64,000 nucleotides of DNA from Chimonanthus salicifolius. Its lineage: Eukaryota > Streptophyta > Magnoliopsida > Laurales > Calycanthaceae. Position numbers and translations under genes: made by a program. Numbering within the stretch: position 1 is the first letter of the stretch; the number at the start of each line of letters is the position of its first letter. The stretch lies in NCBI GenBank assembly GCA_013350335.1, contig CM023540.1, forward strand, positions 21,989,175 to 22,053,174. Direction: 5' to 3'. This document shows positions 25,339-35,110 of the stretch, piece after piece. Under the pieces are notes generated by a model. It was not told the origin of the DNA. It searched no databases and saw nothing but the letters and a program-made list of their open reading frames with translations.

Positions 25339-26035
25339 CTATCATCATCATTATCATCAGAGCAACCAGTAATCCCATTTATCTACAATTGATTTTATGA
25401 GTTCTTCTTCTTTAATTAGCCCTCTCCTCCTGATGACTTCAATCTGTAGCCTCTCCACTTCACACACTAGTGATGTGTTTGATCTTTTACTAATATGATC
25501 AAACCATCTCAAACAAACTTCTCTCAAATTATCATCTATTGGAACTATCTTTAAATCATCTCTAATGTGTCCGTTTCTAACTCTATCTTTTAGAGTTAAT
25601 TCACTCATCCAACATAGCAGATGTATCTCCATTGTCTTGATTTTGGTCCTTTGTTTTTTTTTTATTACCCAATACTATGCTTAGTAAAATATCGCAGATC
25701 TAATAAATGTTTCATAAAATCGTTATTTTAGGCGAATTGAGACGATTTCGCACATGACTCCACTAGCTTGTTTACATTTGCACACCCCACTCTCTAAGTC
25801 GAAATCTCCTTAAGGTTCTACTATAGAACTCAAGTATTTAAACTTTTTATAATGTTCCACTAAATCAGTTCTTATTTTTACCGAGTTGTCCTTGCTATCG
25901 TTAAATCTACTAAAGTTATATTTCATGTATTTTGTTTTAGTTCTACTAATTTTCAAATTATTTGACTTCAACGCTATCCTCCACAAATCTAAGCCAACAT
26001 TCAGTTATTGTTTTGTTTGACTAATTAATATTATA
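25339..26035 (-). pseudogene. RTE-type LINE reverse transcriptase remnant
   Basis: The minus strand encodes the C-terminal part of a plant RTE ORF. Recognisable strings are WMSELTLKDRVRNGHIRDD and LREVCLRWFDHI in the frame 25632-25357, with diverged upstream pieces (SRTKTKYMKYNFS-like) up to about 26030 broken by frame changes. The 3' end is an imperfect (TGATGA)n at 25339-25358, the usual RTE tail. Dead remnant, no functional domain. Confidence 0.75.
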
Positions 26036-26039
26036 CCAC

Positions 26040-27386
26040 AAAAACAAACACATTCGTTATACAACATAAAAGAATATATAAAAGTTAATTGAATAATCTG
26101 TAAATTATGTGTTATAAATATAATACATGTACTATACATTTATGAGAAATAACATGTGCAATTGAAATACATTTGAAAACTAAAAAACCTTAAAATGCAT
26201 TTCATATAAATATAATATAAGTATCAAATGACAAATCGCTAATCAGATCCCAATTAAAACTCCTATTTAAATATTTTTATTATAACTTTTTTTACAACTT
26301 CTATATAAACCACATGAAATATTAATAAAACCTTTGCTATTCAATAGTTATATACTTATATTATTTTGTTCAGTAATTTTCATAATCAACTAATTATTAA
26401 AAAATCTTACCGTTACAAACCAAAATCATTGCCATGCTGCAATTTATTACACTTCCAAACTACAATCCAGAGGGGTGTACCTAAAAGCATATTTTTAGAA
26501 TGATCTTGTCTATAAAATAAAATAATTTATTAATTTGACAAATCATTATCATTAGTCAAAAGGGAAAATCGGTCTAAGAAAGTAGAGATTTTGTGTTAGA
26601 TTTACGTTCTAACTCTAAAGAATCACTCTTCATTAAATTTATTCGGTATGTAGATTGAGAGATTTATACATTAGAATTAGTTAGATGAGACGTCTGAACA
26701 CTTTTGTTATGGAAAAAAAGAATTCATATCAATTTTAAGATGAAATAAAATTAAAATAGATTTAAATTGATTTGAATTCAACTAAAAAAAGTGGGTGAAG
26801 GAGGAAAAGGATATTTACCTACTACCCTTTAGAACTCCAAATATTTCATCATCCATGAGCGATCTGGTTCAGATAGAATAAAAAACTGTAGCTTTCCCCA
26901 AGTAGATTTTTTTTTTTTTAAAAAAGGCCTTTCAATCAGAAGTTTTTTGTTCTTTTTAATTAAGAATTGTCAATGCCTCTGATCAGTGGACTTCTGATAA
27001 ACAGAAGAGGTGTCAGAATAATACGCCAGACTCTTTTCTTGCCCTTTCATGCTTTGATGTCCACTCATTACTATTTTTTTTTTTTTAATTATTGTGAGAT
27101 ATCTGTACCTTAGATTGGAGATAAGATTGATTCCCAAAAATATACAAAGTCACTCACAAATGAAACCAAATTATAATTTTTTTTGTAATTAATATTGAAA
27201 TGTTGTTTTCTTGATGGCGATTTGACATTAACAAAATGGCTTCACCTTCAGTGACATGAAAAGGTCGGTTGACTCACTTTGTGTCCATTGAATATCAATC
27301 TAATGGATTTAAAGATGTACTTTGCCTCAAAGTAAATCACAATCTCCTCATAAATGACTAATTAGAAGAAGAAAATTTAAGGACAG
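26040..27386. other. AT-rich intergenic DNA without a gene
   Basis: Very AT-rich, no credible open frame, no clear repeat ends. T runs at 26909-26920 and 27075-27087. Confidence 0.55.
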
Positions 27387-27394
27387 CTGATTTC

Positions 27395-27745
27395 TAGGGC
27401 TGCAACTCGGGTCGGACTCTTTAAAATAAAATCCGACCCGAGTTGATATTTAAGGAACCCGATCCAATCCAAATTCTCGATCAGAACTTCTCAATCCAAC
27501 CCAGCCTGAATTCTAATCCAAATCAACCTGAATTTTAACCCGACCCGTATTTTAAACCCATTTTAGCCTGGTTTGGTCGAGTTAGGTCGGGTTAACTTGT
27601 AAAATCCTCAACTTGAACAGACCCGAATTCCATGCGGATTTTTGTCTTCTCAACCTGATCCGACCCGCTGATTAGAAAATCTCAACCCGACCCGTATGAT
27701 TTCTCGAGTCGGGTCATGCAGAACCCGACCTGAGTTGCAGCCCTA
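27395..27745. mobile_element. hAT-like MITE, 351 bp, perfect TSD
   Basis: Ends TAGGGCTGCAACTC and, reverse-complemented, TAGGGCTGCAACTC, flanked by the perfect 8-bp duplication CTGATTTC at 27387-27394 and 27746-27753. Interior with CCGACCCG-type words as in the copy at 20041-20346. Confidence 0.9.
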
Positions 27746-28065
27746 CTGATTTCAATGATTTGATTGCTTGAGATTATGAAAGTAAAATTTTCATTAAATA
27801 ATTGTGTTTTTCGTCAACACCACATTTTTTTCCTTCCATGCATTCACATGAAGTTGTGGTCATCCTTGTCAATCCTAGCTACCATTCATTCTTTGATCTT
27901 TTCCAACTCTCCACCACCCACCAAATTCCCATCCCCTTACCCACCAATGAAAGAATCATGTCCACGACACTCTTGACAGTAATCTCTTTAAGAGGACCAC
28001 ACTTGGGTCCGATGCCATGGTCCACCTGCACATGAATGGTGGATTGTGATACGTTCTTTTGGCTT

Positions 28066-28282
28066 TTCTTTATTTTTCTATGATGGAAAGTGTCTAGATG
28101 TCTCGTTCAATTAGTTCTTCGGGATATGTACAGACTCTCTATACATATGCCGAGTTAAGCAGTGAGACCTTATTATGTACATATCCTACGTAAAGTGGTC
28201 TTTCATTGGAATTATCAAAGATTGAACCCAATACCTTAATCCTGAAATCTTCAGTCTCAATTACTAGGCTAACCCCTTAGGA
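28066..28282 (-). mobile_element. tRNA-derived SINE (family A), full length
   Basis: On the minus strand it starts at about 28282 with AAGGGGTTAGCCTAGTAA (box A-like), carries GGGTTCAATC (box B-like, plus-strand 28223-28233), and ends with a body closing in TCCATCAT and an A-rich tail. It is flanked by the 9-bp duplication TTTTGGCTT at 28057-28065 and 28283-28291. Body blocks (e.g. CACTTTACGTAGGATATGT) recur in diverged form in the other copies. Confidence 0.8.
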
Positions 28283-28291
28283 TTTTGGCTT

Positions 28292-30751
28292 CCCCTTATT
28301 GCAAATGGACTAGCCAGTCCAGCCCAGCCCAGACCACCATAGGGCATGAGCTGGACTTCTCCAGCTGGGATTTGCGTTCGTATCAAAGAAAAATGAGTAC
28401 ACTTTATGAAATTAATAATTTAAAGAATAATACATGAATGAAATTAGTGACCAATGATGAAGATGGTGAATTTACAAAATCGTAGGTCTCCTGATTTGTT
28501 GGATCTCTTTGGGTGCAACTTCAATAACGGGTAAATAGTCTAGAGATGCTATTTGGGTCAGGGTCAATTCCAACCCGACTCACCTCGTCTAAAATATTGG
28601 CCGACTTACTCAACCCATTTTAAAATATGAATTCAGCTGGGAAAAAATAGTTTTTGACGGCTTTGAAATTGGCAGGGTTAGGGTCATGCTTTGTGTAATC
28701 CCATCTGCCTGAATACATTTTCTTCATTTTTTATAGTGCTATTAAATGATTTTTTAAACTCTTACTCTTTAAGGTGATTATGTTTTTGTGGTGAAGATTT
28801 GCTTTTAGGGATACTTTTATTTTTTAAAGATACCAATACAATATATATAGACCTAATTATCTACTTAATTACATGATTAACGTGTGACCTGCTTTTGCTC
28901 GATCCAAATTGATTGGTCTGAATTAAAAATGGTTTGAGATTTAAAAACGGGTTGGGTGTTGGGTGACTTAGAGGAGACTTAAGTATAAATTAAATTGAAA
29001 AATAGTGATTCAAATTAAATATGAACAGACAATTTTTTTCTGTAAATGTGACCTCTCGCCTACGTGCACCCTTACAACTGACCCATTTCTTAAACTCTGA
29101 TCTGCTTTGATGTAGAATTCAAATTTACAAACAAATTAAGCAAAGAAAAACTTAAATAGATCAAATATCAACGGAAAAAGCCCATACATTTTTTGCCCCT
29201 AAAATTAATGAATTATATAACATATGATAGAATATATTACATTTTTTATAATCAAGTTGACACCATTTATCTATATTAAGGGATAAATGGATTCAAATAT
29301 AGTTTAACTTTTTACTTTTTTTTTTTTATGACTCCAAGCACTCAATTAGTTCTCGAGGTGTGTACAAACCTTCGTTTCATACTCACAGATAAAACTGAGA
29401 GAGTGACCATTTGCTTTCTAGTTACAAGTGCATCACAGATAAACTTTGAAAATGAATTATAGTTTAAAATTCAAAAGTGAATAAAAATTATATTCAAACT
29501 CTTTATATATAAATTTAAATTTAAACCATAAAACATCCTTATTATAAACAGTTGGCACGTTGGTTCCATCATCCCCAACCATCAATCCTTGCTGGTCTTA
29601 TTCTCTTATAACTTGTCTATGTCATGCTTTATTTTATTGGTAGATCTGGGTCCAGAGAACATAAACTCGATCTTGATAGTATCTTTTATTGTACGTGAAC
29701 TTGTGAAGCAAAAGCCATTTTTTCCCTTTAAAGAAATGAGTGTGGGAACAAGGCTTCTCTACATTACAAGGGTGGTTCATTAGTCTTACTGAGTTTGTAT
29801 ACTATTATCTTGTGTATTTAGATATAAACCCAATAAAAGGAAAAATGATTTTCATTTCTTGGTCCATCAAAAGTCATCTTGATCAAATTGATCTAGCTTT
29901 GTTTTATTTTTTAGTATCTGAATTTTGTGGTCATTAAGAACATGGTTTGATTAATTTGATCACGATGATTTTTTGTAGATCACACATATTGAAGAAAAGA
30001 TTTGCCTTTTGGCATATATGCTTGTAGAAGATATGTTTTTTTTTAGCTTTTATGCTTTAACCTTATCTAGCAGCAGATGGATAATAGTCCCAACTTGGAG
30101 GAATTGGATTACCATCAATTTGTATACAAAGGAATGTCAGATTCCAACATGCACTAAACAAGAAAATTGGGCTGCCTCCAGCACCAATAAGAATATATTT
30201 TCTTGTGACAATCCAACTCAAAGAAAAACCACTTTCCTTCATTTAGTGCACCTCCAAGTTTATAATATAATTTACACCTAATTAAAAAGTTCATCAAATT
30301 GATTATGCTTCTCTCTCATGGGATTATGCAATAATGAGTTTAATAATTCAATAGGAACGAATGAAAGATATTTAGAAGCATTAAGTAAAAAATTGATGAA
30401 AAAATTGAATTCTTTGTGAATTGTTTTAACTACCATCCCCAAGGAAAGGCATCTAGCTTTGGGATATTTTTCTTCAATGAAAATCAGAAAGATGTGCAAT
30501 AGTTTTGGGTTGGAGGCATTAAATGTAAAAATTATCGTTGAAAGCCTTTTGTCAAAATTTATATATACTTTTAAGAAAAAGTTATTCAGACGTCTCACTG
30601 ACTAATTCGTAGGTTAATATATAACTTCTCAATCCCACGCATGACAGGTATAGAACAACGGGAGTAGTCCTTTTAGCACATTAGATGAGTTGTTGTAATT
30701 CAGTTTGGCAAATTGTTTTTCTTAGGTTGATGTTTTTACAATATTTGCCCC
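28292..30751. other. Intergenic DNA with a SINE-A fragment
   Basis: Contains a degenerate GGGTCA/AACCCGAC-rich stretch (28555-28640) and a short minus-strand fragment of SINE family A at about 29324-29402 (ATGACTCC, ACTCAATTAGTTCTCGA). Short open frames at 29589-30598 resemble no known protein. Confidence 0.5.
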
Positions 30752-31322
30752 AGGTAGCGATCCTCCTACGTGCATTTTGTGTAACTCGACACGGGTTTTA
30801 CTATATTGCCCATTTTGTCCTTCGAAGCGGCTCTCTGTATCCTTCGAATTGGCTTTCCGGATCATTGACCGGATCACTGACCCTTCCACTGCGGTATAAA
30901 TCGGCTCACTAACTGGCTCGCCAGATCATTGACCGGCTCATTAAAATTTATCTAAGTGGGACTGTTTTTTTATACAGAATAATAAATCGGATCACTAACC
31001 GGATCACTGAAATTTATCTAAGTGGGACTGTTTTTTTATACAGAATAATAAATCGGATCACTAACCGGATCACTGAAATTTATCTAAGTGGGACTGTTTT
31101 TTTATACAGAATAATAAATCGGATCACTAACCGGATCACTGAAATTTATCTAAGTGAGACTGTTTTTTTATATAGAACATCAAATTGGATCACTGATTGG
31201 CTCACTGACCGGATCATTGAATTTTTTTTAAATGCTTTAGTACAATAGTGGAAGGGTAAAATAGGCAACACCCTTAATTCCATGTCTCTTTACACAAAAT
31301 GTCTGTGAGAGGATCGCTACCC
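30752..31322. mobile_element. Non-autonomous TIR element (GGGTA family), 0.57 kb, with internal 66-bp tandem repeats
   Basis: The left end AGGTAGCGATCCTC...CATTTTGTGTAAC...CGACACGG and the reverse complement of the right end GGGTAGCGATCCTC...CATTTTGTGTAAA...GAGACATGG match over about 75 bp. The ends are also homologous to the elements at 6240-7302 and 43221-43420. ATTTGCC occurs just outside both ends but is offset, so the target duplication is uncertain. No coding. Confidence 0.8.
30944..31207. repeat. 66-bp tandem repeat, 4 units
   Basis: Units start at 30944, 31010, 31076 and 31142, each beginning AAATTTATCTAAGTGGGACT (GAGAC in the last) and containing CGGATCACTAACCGGATCAC or a diverged form. 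The two middle units are practically identical, pointing to recent expansion. Confidence 0.9.
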
Positions 31323-32113
31323 ATTTGCCATATACAATCATTGCACATTTAATATAGTACCAATAATAATTTATATAAAGGCCCTAAACAGGTGAGAAAA
31401 TGATTGCAAACGATGCTATAACCATGGTTAGCATCATGGTACGATGTTATAACCATGGTTTAAAATATCCCGACATATATCGGTTTTTTAAGCTCAATAC
31501 GGCCAATACGTATAGGGGTGAAACTCATTTGCACTTCAGTTTTTATTTGTCCACAGAAACACTCCAATGGTAATCAACTTGGAGGGCAAGTTGGATCATG
31601 AGAATGGAGGGGTTCAAGCATAGCATACGGGTTATATTGAGTCACGGATCAAATAATAAATCATATATTTTATCCAGATTGGATCATAGGCCATTTGTCA
31701 AATCAATAAATCAGGAATCAAGTCATAAGTCAGGTTAACCATAGATCTTGTGTTCAATTGGTTGGGTCATAAAATTAGGTAATGAATTGAATTAAGTCAT
31801 AAATCAAATCATGGGTCTGTAGCTACGTTGGATCTCAAGTCATGGGTTGCGTTTCACCATGTTTAGTCTATCAATAAAAACTCTTGAAATTCACAAGGCA
31901 TGAAAATTGTTTTCTAACCCTCTTCCTAGGAATTCACTTTCCACAATTCTTGTAAAAAATGATCAAGTAGTGAAAATCAAATTTCCATAGAAATAATTGA
32001 TATGGGACAACAGAAAACAGTTTCAACGTGAAGCATTTTTCGTTTTCAAAGAAAATGTGCGCACAAACTTATGCCTCAAATGCCAAAATATTTCACTTTT
32101 CGAGGCAAATTGA
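31323..32113. other. Intergenic DNA left of the assembly gap
   Basis: Contains AACCATGGTT palindromes near 31410-31462, a CGGCCAATACG word at 31498-31510, and a degenerate GGTCATAAATCA-rich stretch at 31590-31860. No gene. Confidence 0.5.
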
Positions 32114-32213
32114 NNNNNNNNNNNNNNNNNNNNNNNNNNNNNNNNNNNNNNNNNNNNNNNNNNNNNNNNNNNNNNNNNNNNNNNNNNNNNNNNNNNNNNN
32201 NNNNNNNNNNNNN
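32114..32213. other. Assembly gap, 100 N
   Basis: Exactly 100 N, the conventional placeholder for a scaffold gap of unknown size. Open frames reading through it are meaningless, and the gene at 32607 could have upstream sequence hidden here. Confidence 0.99.
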
Positions 32214-32526
32214 CCGTCGAAGAAGCGAGAATTATGAATTGATTCCCACTCTATCCCAAAGGGTCACTTAATATAGAGTTACCCAGTGTGCGTGGGTAGC
32301 GGAAGCATGAAACGAAGTAAAGAATCACACTTCTTTGCTAGGGGCAAAAGAAAGGGCTTTAGAAATTAACTTTTGGTCGATTAAGCACAATGGCATAATT
32401 GCAGTATCAATAAATGGCAGGGTATTGAAGTCGTCTGCTATAATTTAAACCTCGCAACGATTCAAAAGAGACGTCTTACACCAATCCAAGAGAGAGAAAA
32501 CTTTCACCTTCCACGCCACTCTTTCA

Positions 32527-32534
32527 TATAAAAG
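32527..32534 (+). promoter_or_regulatory. TATA box of the small plus-strand gene
   Basis: TATAAAAG lies 80 bases upstream of the ATG at 32607 and 32 bases upstream of an earlier in-frame ATG at 32559. With a normal TATA-to-start spacing, transcription would begin at about 32557, which favours the second ATG as translation start. Confidence 0.6.
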
Positions 32535-32606
32535 GGTCCCAAGGTAGAGTAAAACAAGATGAATTTGCAACAAGAATCTAGCCTTTGTTTGCTTTTTTCA
32601 TTGCCA

Positions 32607-32825
32607 ATGGAGCATAACAAACGAGAAGAAAGAAGAGAATTGGGTTTCCCAATTCACAATCAAGTGAAGAAGATCAAGCAAGAATACGAAAAGATCAAGG
32701 ACGCGTCACTGCCCCAACCAGAGTTCAGGCCTGTTCTCCGAGAGATCACACAGCAGCGGCAGCTCTCCCGATCACCACTTGGGCGGGCACCACGACCCAT
32801 CCGGTTGGTAACTCACAAGAGATGA
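32607..32825 (+). CDS. Small basic plant protein of unknown function, 72 aa
   Basis: Single-exon frame ending TGA at 32823-32825. The start at 32607 is chosen because the TATA box places the mRNA start at the earlier in-frame ATG (32559), which would leave that ATG without a leader; that start would give 88 aa. The protein has a charged N-terminus, a helix-like stretch HNQVKKIKQEYEKIKD (residues 17-32), then PEFRPVLREI (39-48) and SRSPLGRAPRPI (54-65). I recall short uncharacterised plant proteins with a similar RPVLREI...SRSPLGL order, so I take it as a real conserved gene, but this is memory, not a search. The SRSPLGR motif could be a phosphorylation site. No signal peptide or membrane segment. 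The C-terminus may be extended by an undetected exon. Function unknown. Confidence 0.55.
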   Translation: MEHNKREERRELGFPIHNQVKKIKQEYEKIKDASLPQPEFRPVLREITQQRQLSRSPLGRAPRPIRLVTHKR

Positions 32826-33103
32826 TGAGAGTACGAAGGGAAGCCTTTTAATCTGTTCAATCTTTCCTATTCTGTCATGTATATATTTCATTACAAGGGA
32901 ATTTCCTAAAACTATCTCAATGTAAATAATAGTAGATTTTGTTTTCAGTAAATTCTTATGGTTTTTGGATTGGATCTAGCTCCAGACAGTAGATACATAA
33001 TCCCTCGAGTTTGCACAAGGAATGGGAAACAGAAGTCATGCCCTATGTTATGTTTTTCTACCCTCCCTAATGACAAAGGACACAACTAGACAAACCTACC
33101 TAT

Positions 33104-33256
33104 TTTTTTTCATGACTGAAGGTGTCTAGGTGTCTTGCCTAACTAGTCTTTCGAAGTATATGCACGCCTCCCTACACACACATACTAAGTTCAAGCAGGG
33201 GACCTTACTCTGTACTCATACGAAGAGTGACCCTTAATTGAAGTCACAGGGTATCT
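33104..33256 (-). mobile_element. SINE family A, 5'-incomplete copy
   Basis: On the minus strand the body matches the 34064-34285 copy (AAGTGTCACTCTTCGTATGA-type block and ACACCTTCAGTCATG) and ends in an A run at 33104-33111. The box A/box B head is missing or too diverged to see. No clear target duplication. Confidence 0.6.
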
Positions 33257-34047
33257 TGTAATTTTGCAATGGAATATCGGATTCTCTATACCTAAAATGC
33301 CTTTATACACATCATACACTGTATTTCTTCATGGATCCTGAGGAGTTGTTTGGTAGTCTAAAATTTTTGAGGGGGACTACGAATTTTGTGGAACTCCTTC
33401 ATTCCCACCCTAGAATTTTATGCTTGGTGAAACAATATTTCTAACGTGGAAATCATGAAATTTTATGACATTCAATTATATAGAATAAGTTACTCATCCT
33501 AAAACTGCTATCTAGGAAATCAGAAATATAAAGCTTTAATTTCTTTCATAATGTCTTTGACAACAATTATATTTCAGCTAATGATTCCAGATGCACGAAA
33601 CATTAAATGAATACTTAAGAAATTCTTAATTTCAAATTTTAAAGGATTATAAGTCTGATGAATTTATAGCAAAAGGCCCTTGTGGGGTGATTAGTGTTTT
33701 TAGGTCCAAAAAAATACAATCAAAGGGGGTTTTTGAAGGCATGGGTAGCTTTATACCGTAAAATTTTCCAATGGGCCAAAATGAAACCCAAAGTGGAAAA
33801 GAAAGGTATAGTTAATAATCATAATATCTCTGATAGATCCATGCTGCACGTGGTGCACAACACACAAATTGCTGCCCTTTTTTATCATATCTGTCTCTGG
33901 ATACACTTTAGCTCACTTGAATACAAGTGAGGGAACCCTAGTTTCTACCTAGTGGTTGAGCAACCTATGCTTTGGAATCAGGGGTTGGCCAGGCCAGAAA
34001 CATGTTCTCTTTTATCTTATCCTCCCTCTCTCAACCTAGACTAAATA
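33257..34047. other. Intergenic DNA without a gene
   Basis: No credible coding. A stretch at 33350-33480 beginning GTTGTTTGGTAG looks like the end of a MITE but its partner end was not found. The 78-codon frame at 33694-33930 resembles no known protein. Confidence 0.45.
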
Positions 34048-34063
34048 TCAACTGATATGTCAA

Positions 34064-34285
34064 AAAAAAAAAAATTTGATGACCGAAGGTGTCCACGTGT
34101 CTCGTCCAACTAGTCCTTTCGCAACATGTGCATGCCTCCTACAAACACATGGCGGGTTCAAGTGGTGGAACTTTACTCTGTACATACCCACGGAGAGTGG
34201 CCTTCATTGGAGTCACCAGAAATTAAACCCAAGACCTCAATCCTGAAGTCTTGTGTCTCAACCCACTAGACCAACCCCTTGGAGT
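34064..34285 (-). mobile_element. tRNA-derived SINE (family A), full length
   Basis: The best-preserved copy. On the minus strand it opens CTCCAAGGGGTTGG, box A TGGTCTAGTGG (plus 34263-34273), box B-like GGGTTTAATTTC (plus 34219-34230), then a body with GTGGGTATGTACAGAGTAA and GACACCTTCGGTCATC. It is flanked by the near-perfect duplication TCAACTGATATGTCAA (34048-34063) and TCAACTGATTGTCAA (34286-34300). The tail reads as T rather than A on the element strand, which is odd for a SINE. Confidence 0.85.
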
Positions 34286-34663
34286 TCAACTGATTGTCAA
34301 TTACTCAACTACCACAACAATATTACATTTTTGAAAGGGTACCACACAATATATTAGCCAACATCTATGTAGTACCTAGTTTAAATTATATACACTTATG
34401 AACTGATATATCAAATCACGATGTTCGAATGAACCTGTAGATCATGGCAATTGATTTCAGCAGATAATTAAGTCAGCTTAGAAGTAAATATTTATGCAAG
34501 AGAAAGGTCTCACATTCACACATATGGATTAATAAATGTGGTTTGAAATGTTTGTTGGAATACCCACCACCATCCAGGGGTTGGGGGAGGATTGCTGGCA
34601 GAGTGCTGTGCATAATACTACGTGGGGCCATTTCAATGAAGAAGTTTTGTGAGAAAAATATTA

Positions 34664-34841
34664 GGGAATTGATTGTGTACCAAACTTTTAACTTTGGCGC
34701 ACCAAATGAATGAATACTCATTTTACCCAAACAAATGGGAAGAGAGAAAGAAGAAGGATTAAAACCAAATATGGGCAAAATGGGTATTTCATTTATTTTT
34801 GTGCACCAAAAATAAAGGTACTGGTGCACCAATCAGTTCCC
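34664..34841. mobile_element. MITE of the GGGAATTGATT family, 178 bp
   Basis: Left end GGGAATTGATTGTGTACC and reverse-complemented right end GGGAACTGATTGGTGCACC match, and the inner blocks TACTCATTTTACCC and TACCCATTTTGCCC continue the inverted repeat. Flanks AAATATTA and AAATAATA match 7 of 8. Two further copies lie at 57336-57494 and 60349-60538. The 119-codon minus frame over it is not a gene. Confidence 0.75.
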
Positions 34842-35110
34842 AAATAATAGTTTGCTGATATTTGGTCCTGTTTATAATATAAAGAATATGTCCATGCAAC
34901 TGAAACATCCAATATAATTTAAAGGTATTAGTGTAAGGCCAAATATTTCTTAATCCATGGCAAGAATAAAAATTGTATTCCAATCTCTTTCCCTAAAAAG
35001 AAATGGTATTCCAAAGTAGACTTTTCAACTTGAAACAAGAAAGAAGTAAAAACATCAGTCAGTGATCACCCCAATGGATTGTAAAATAGAAATGACCATT
35101 CAAATAAAAC

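Noticed and set aside
32028..32271. Open frames spanning the N gap
   Set aside because: They depend on translating N; no evidence of coding on either side.
34201..34285. tRNA gene candidate from box A/box B-like sequence
   Set aside because: No cloverleaf; the boxes belong to a repeated SINE with target-site duplications.
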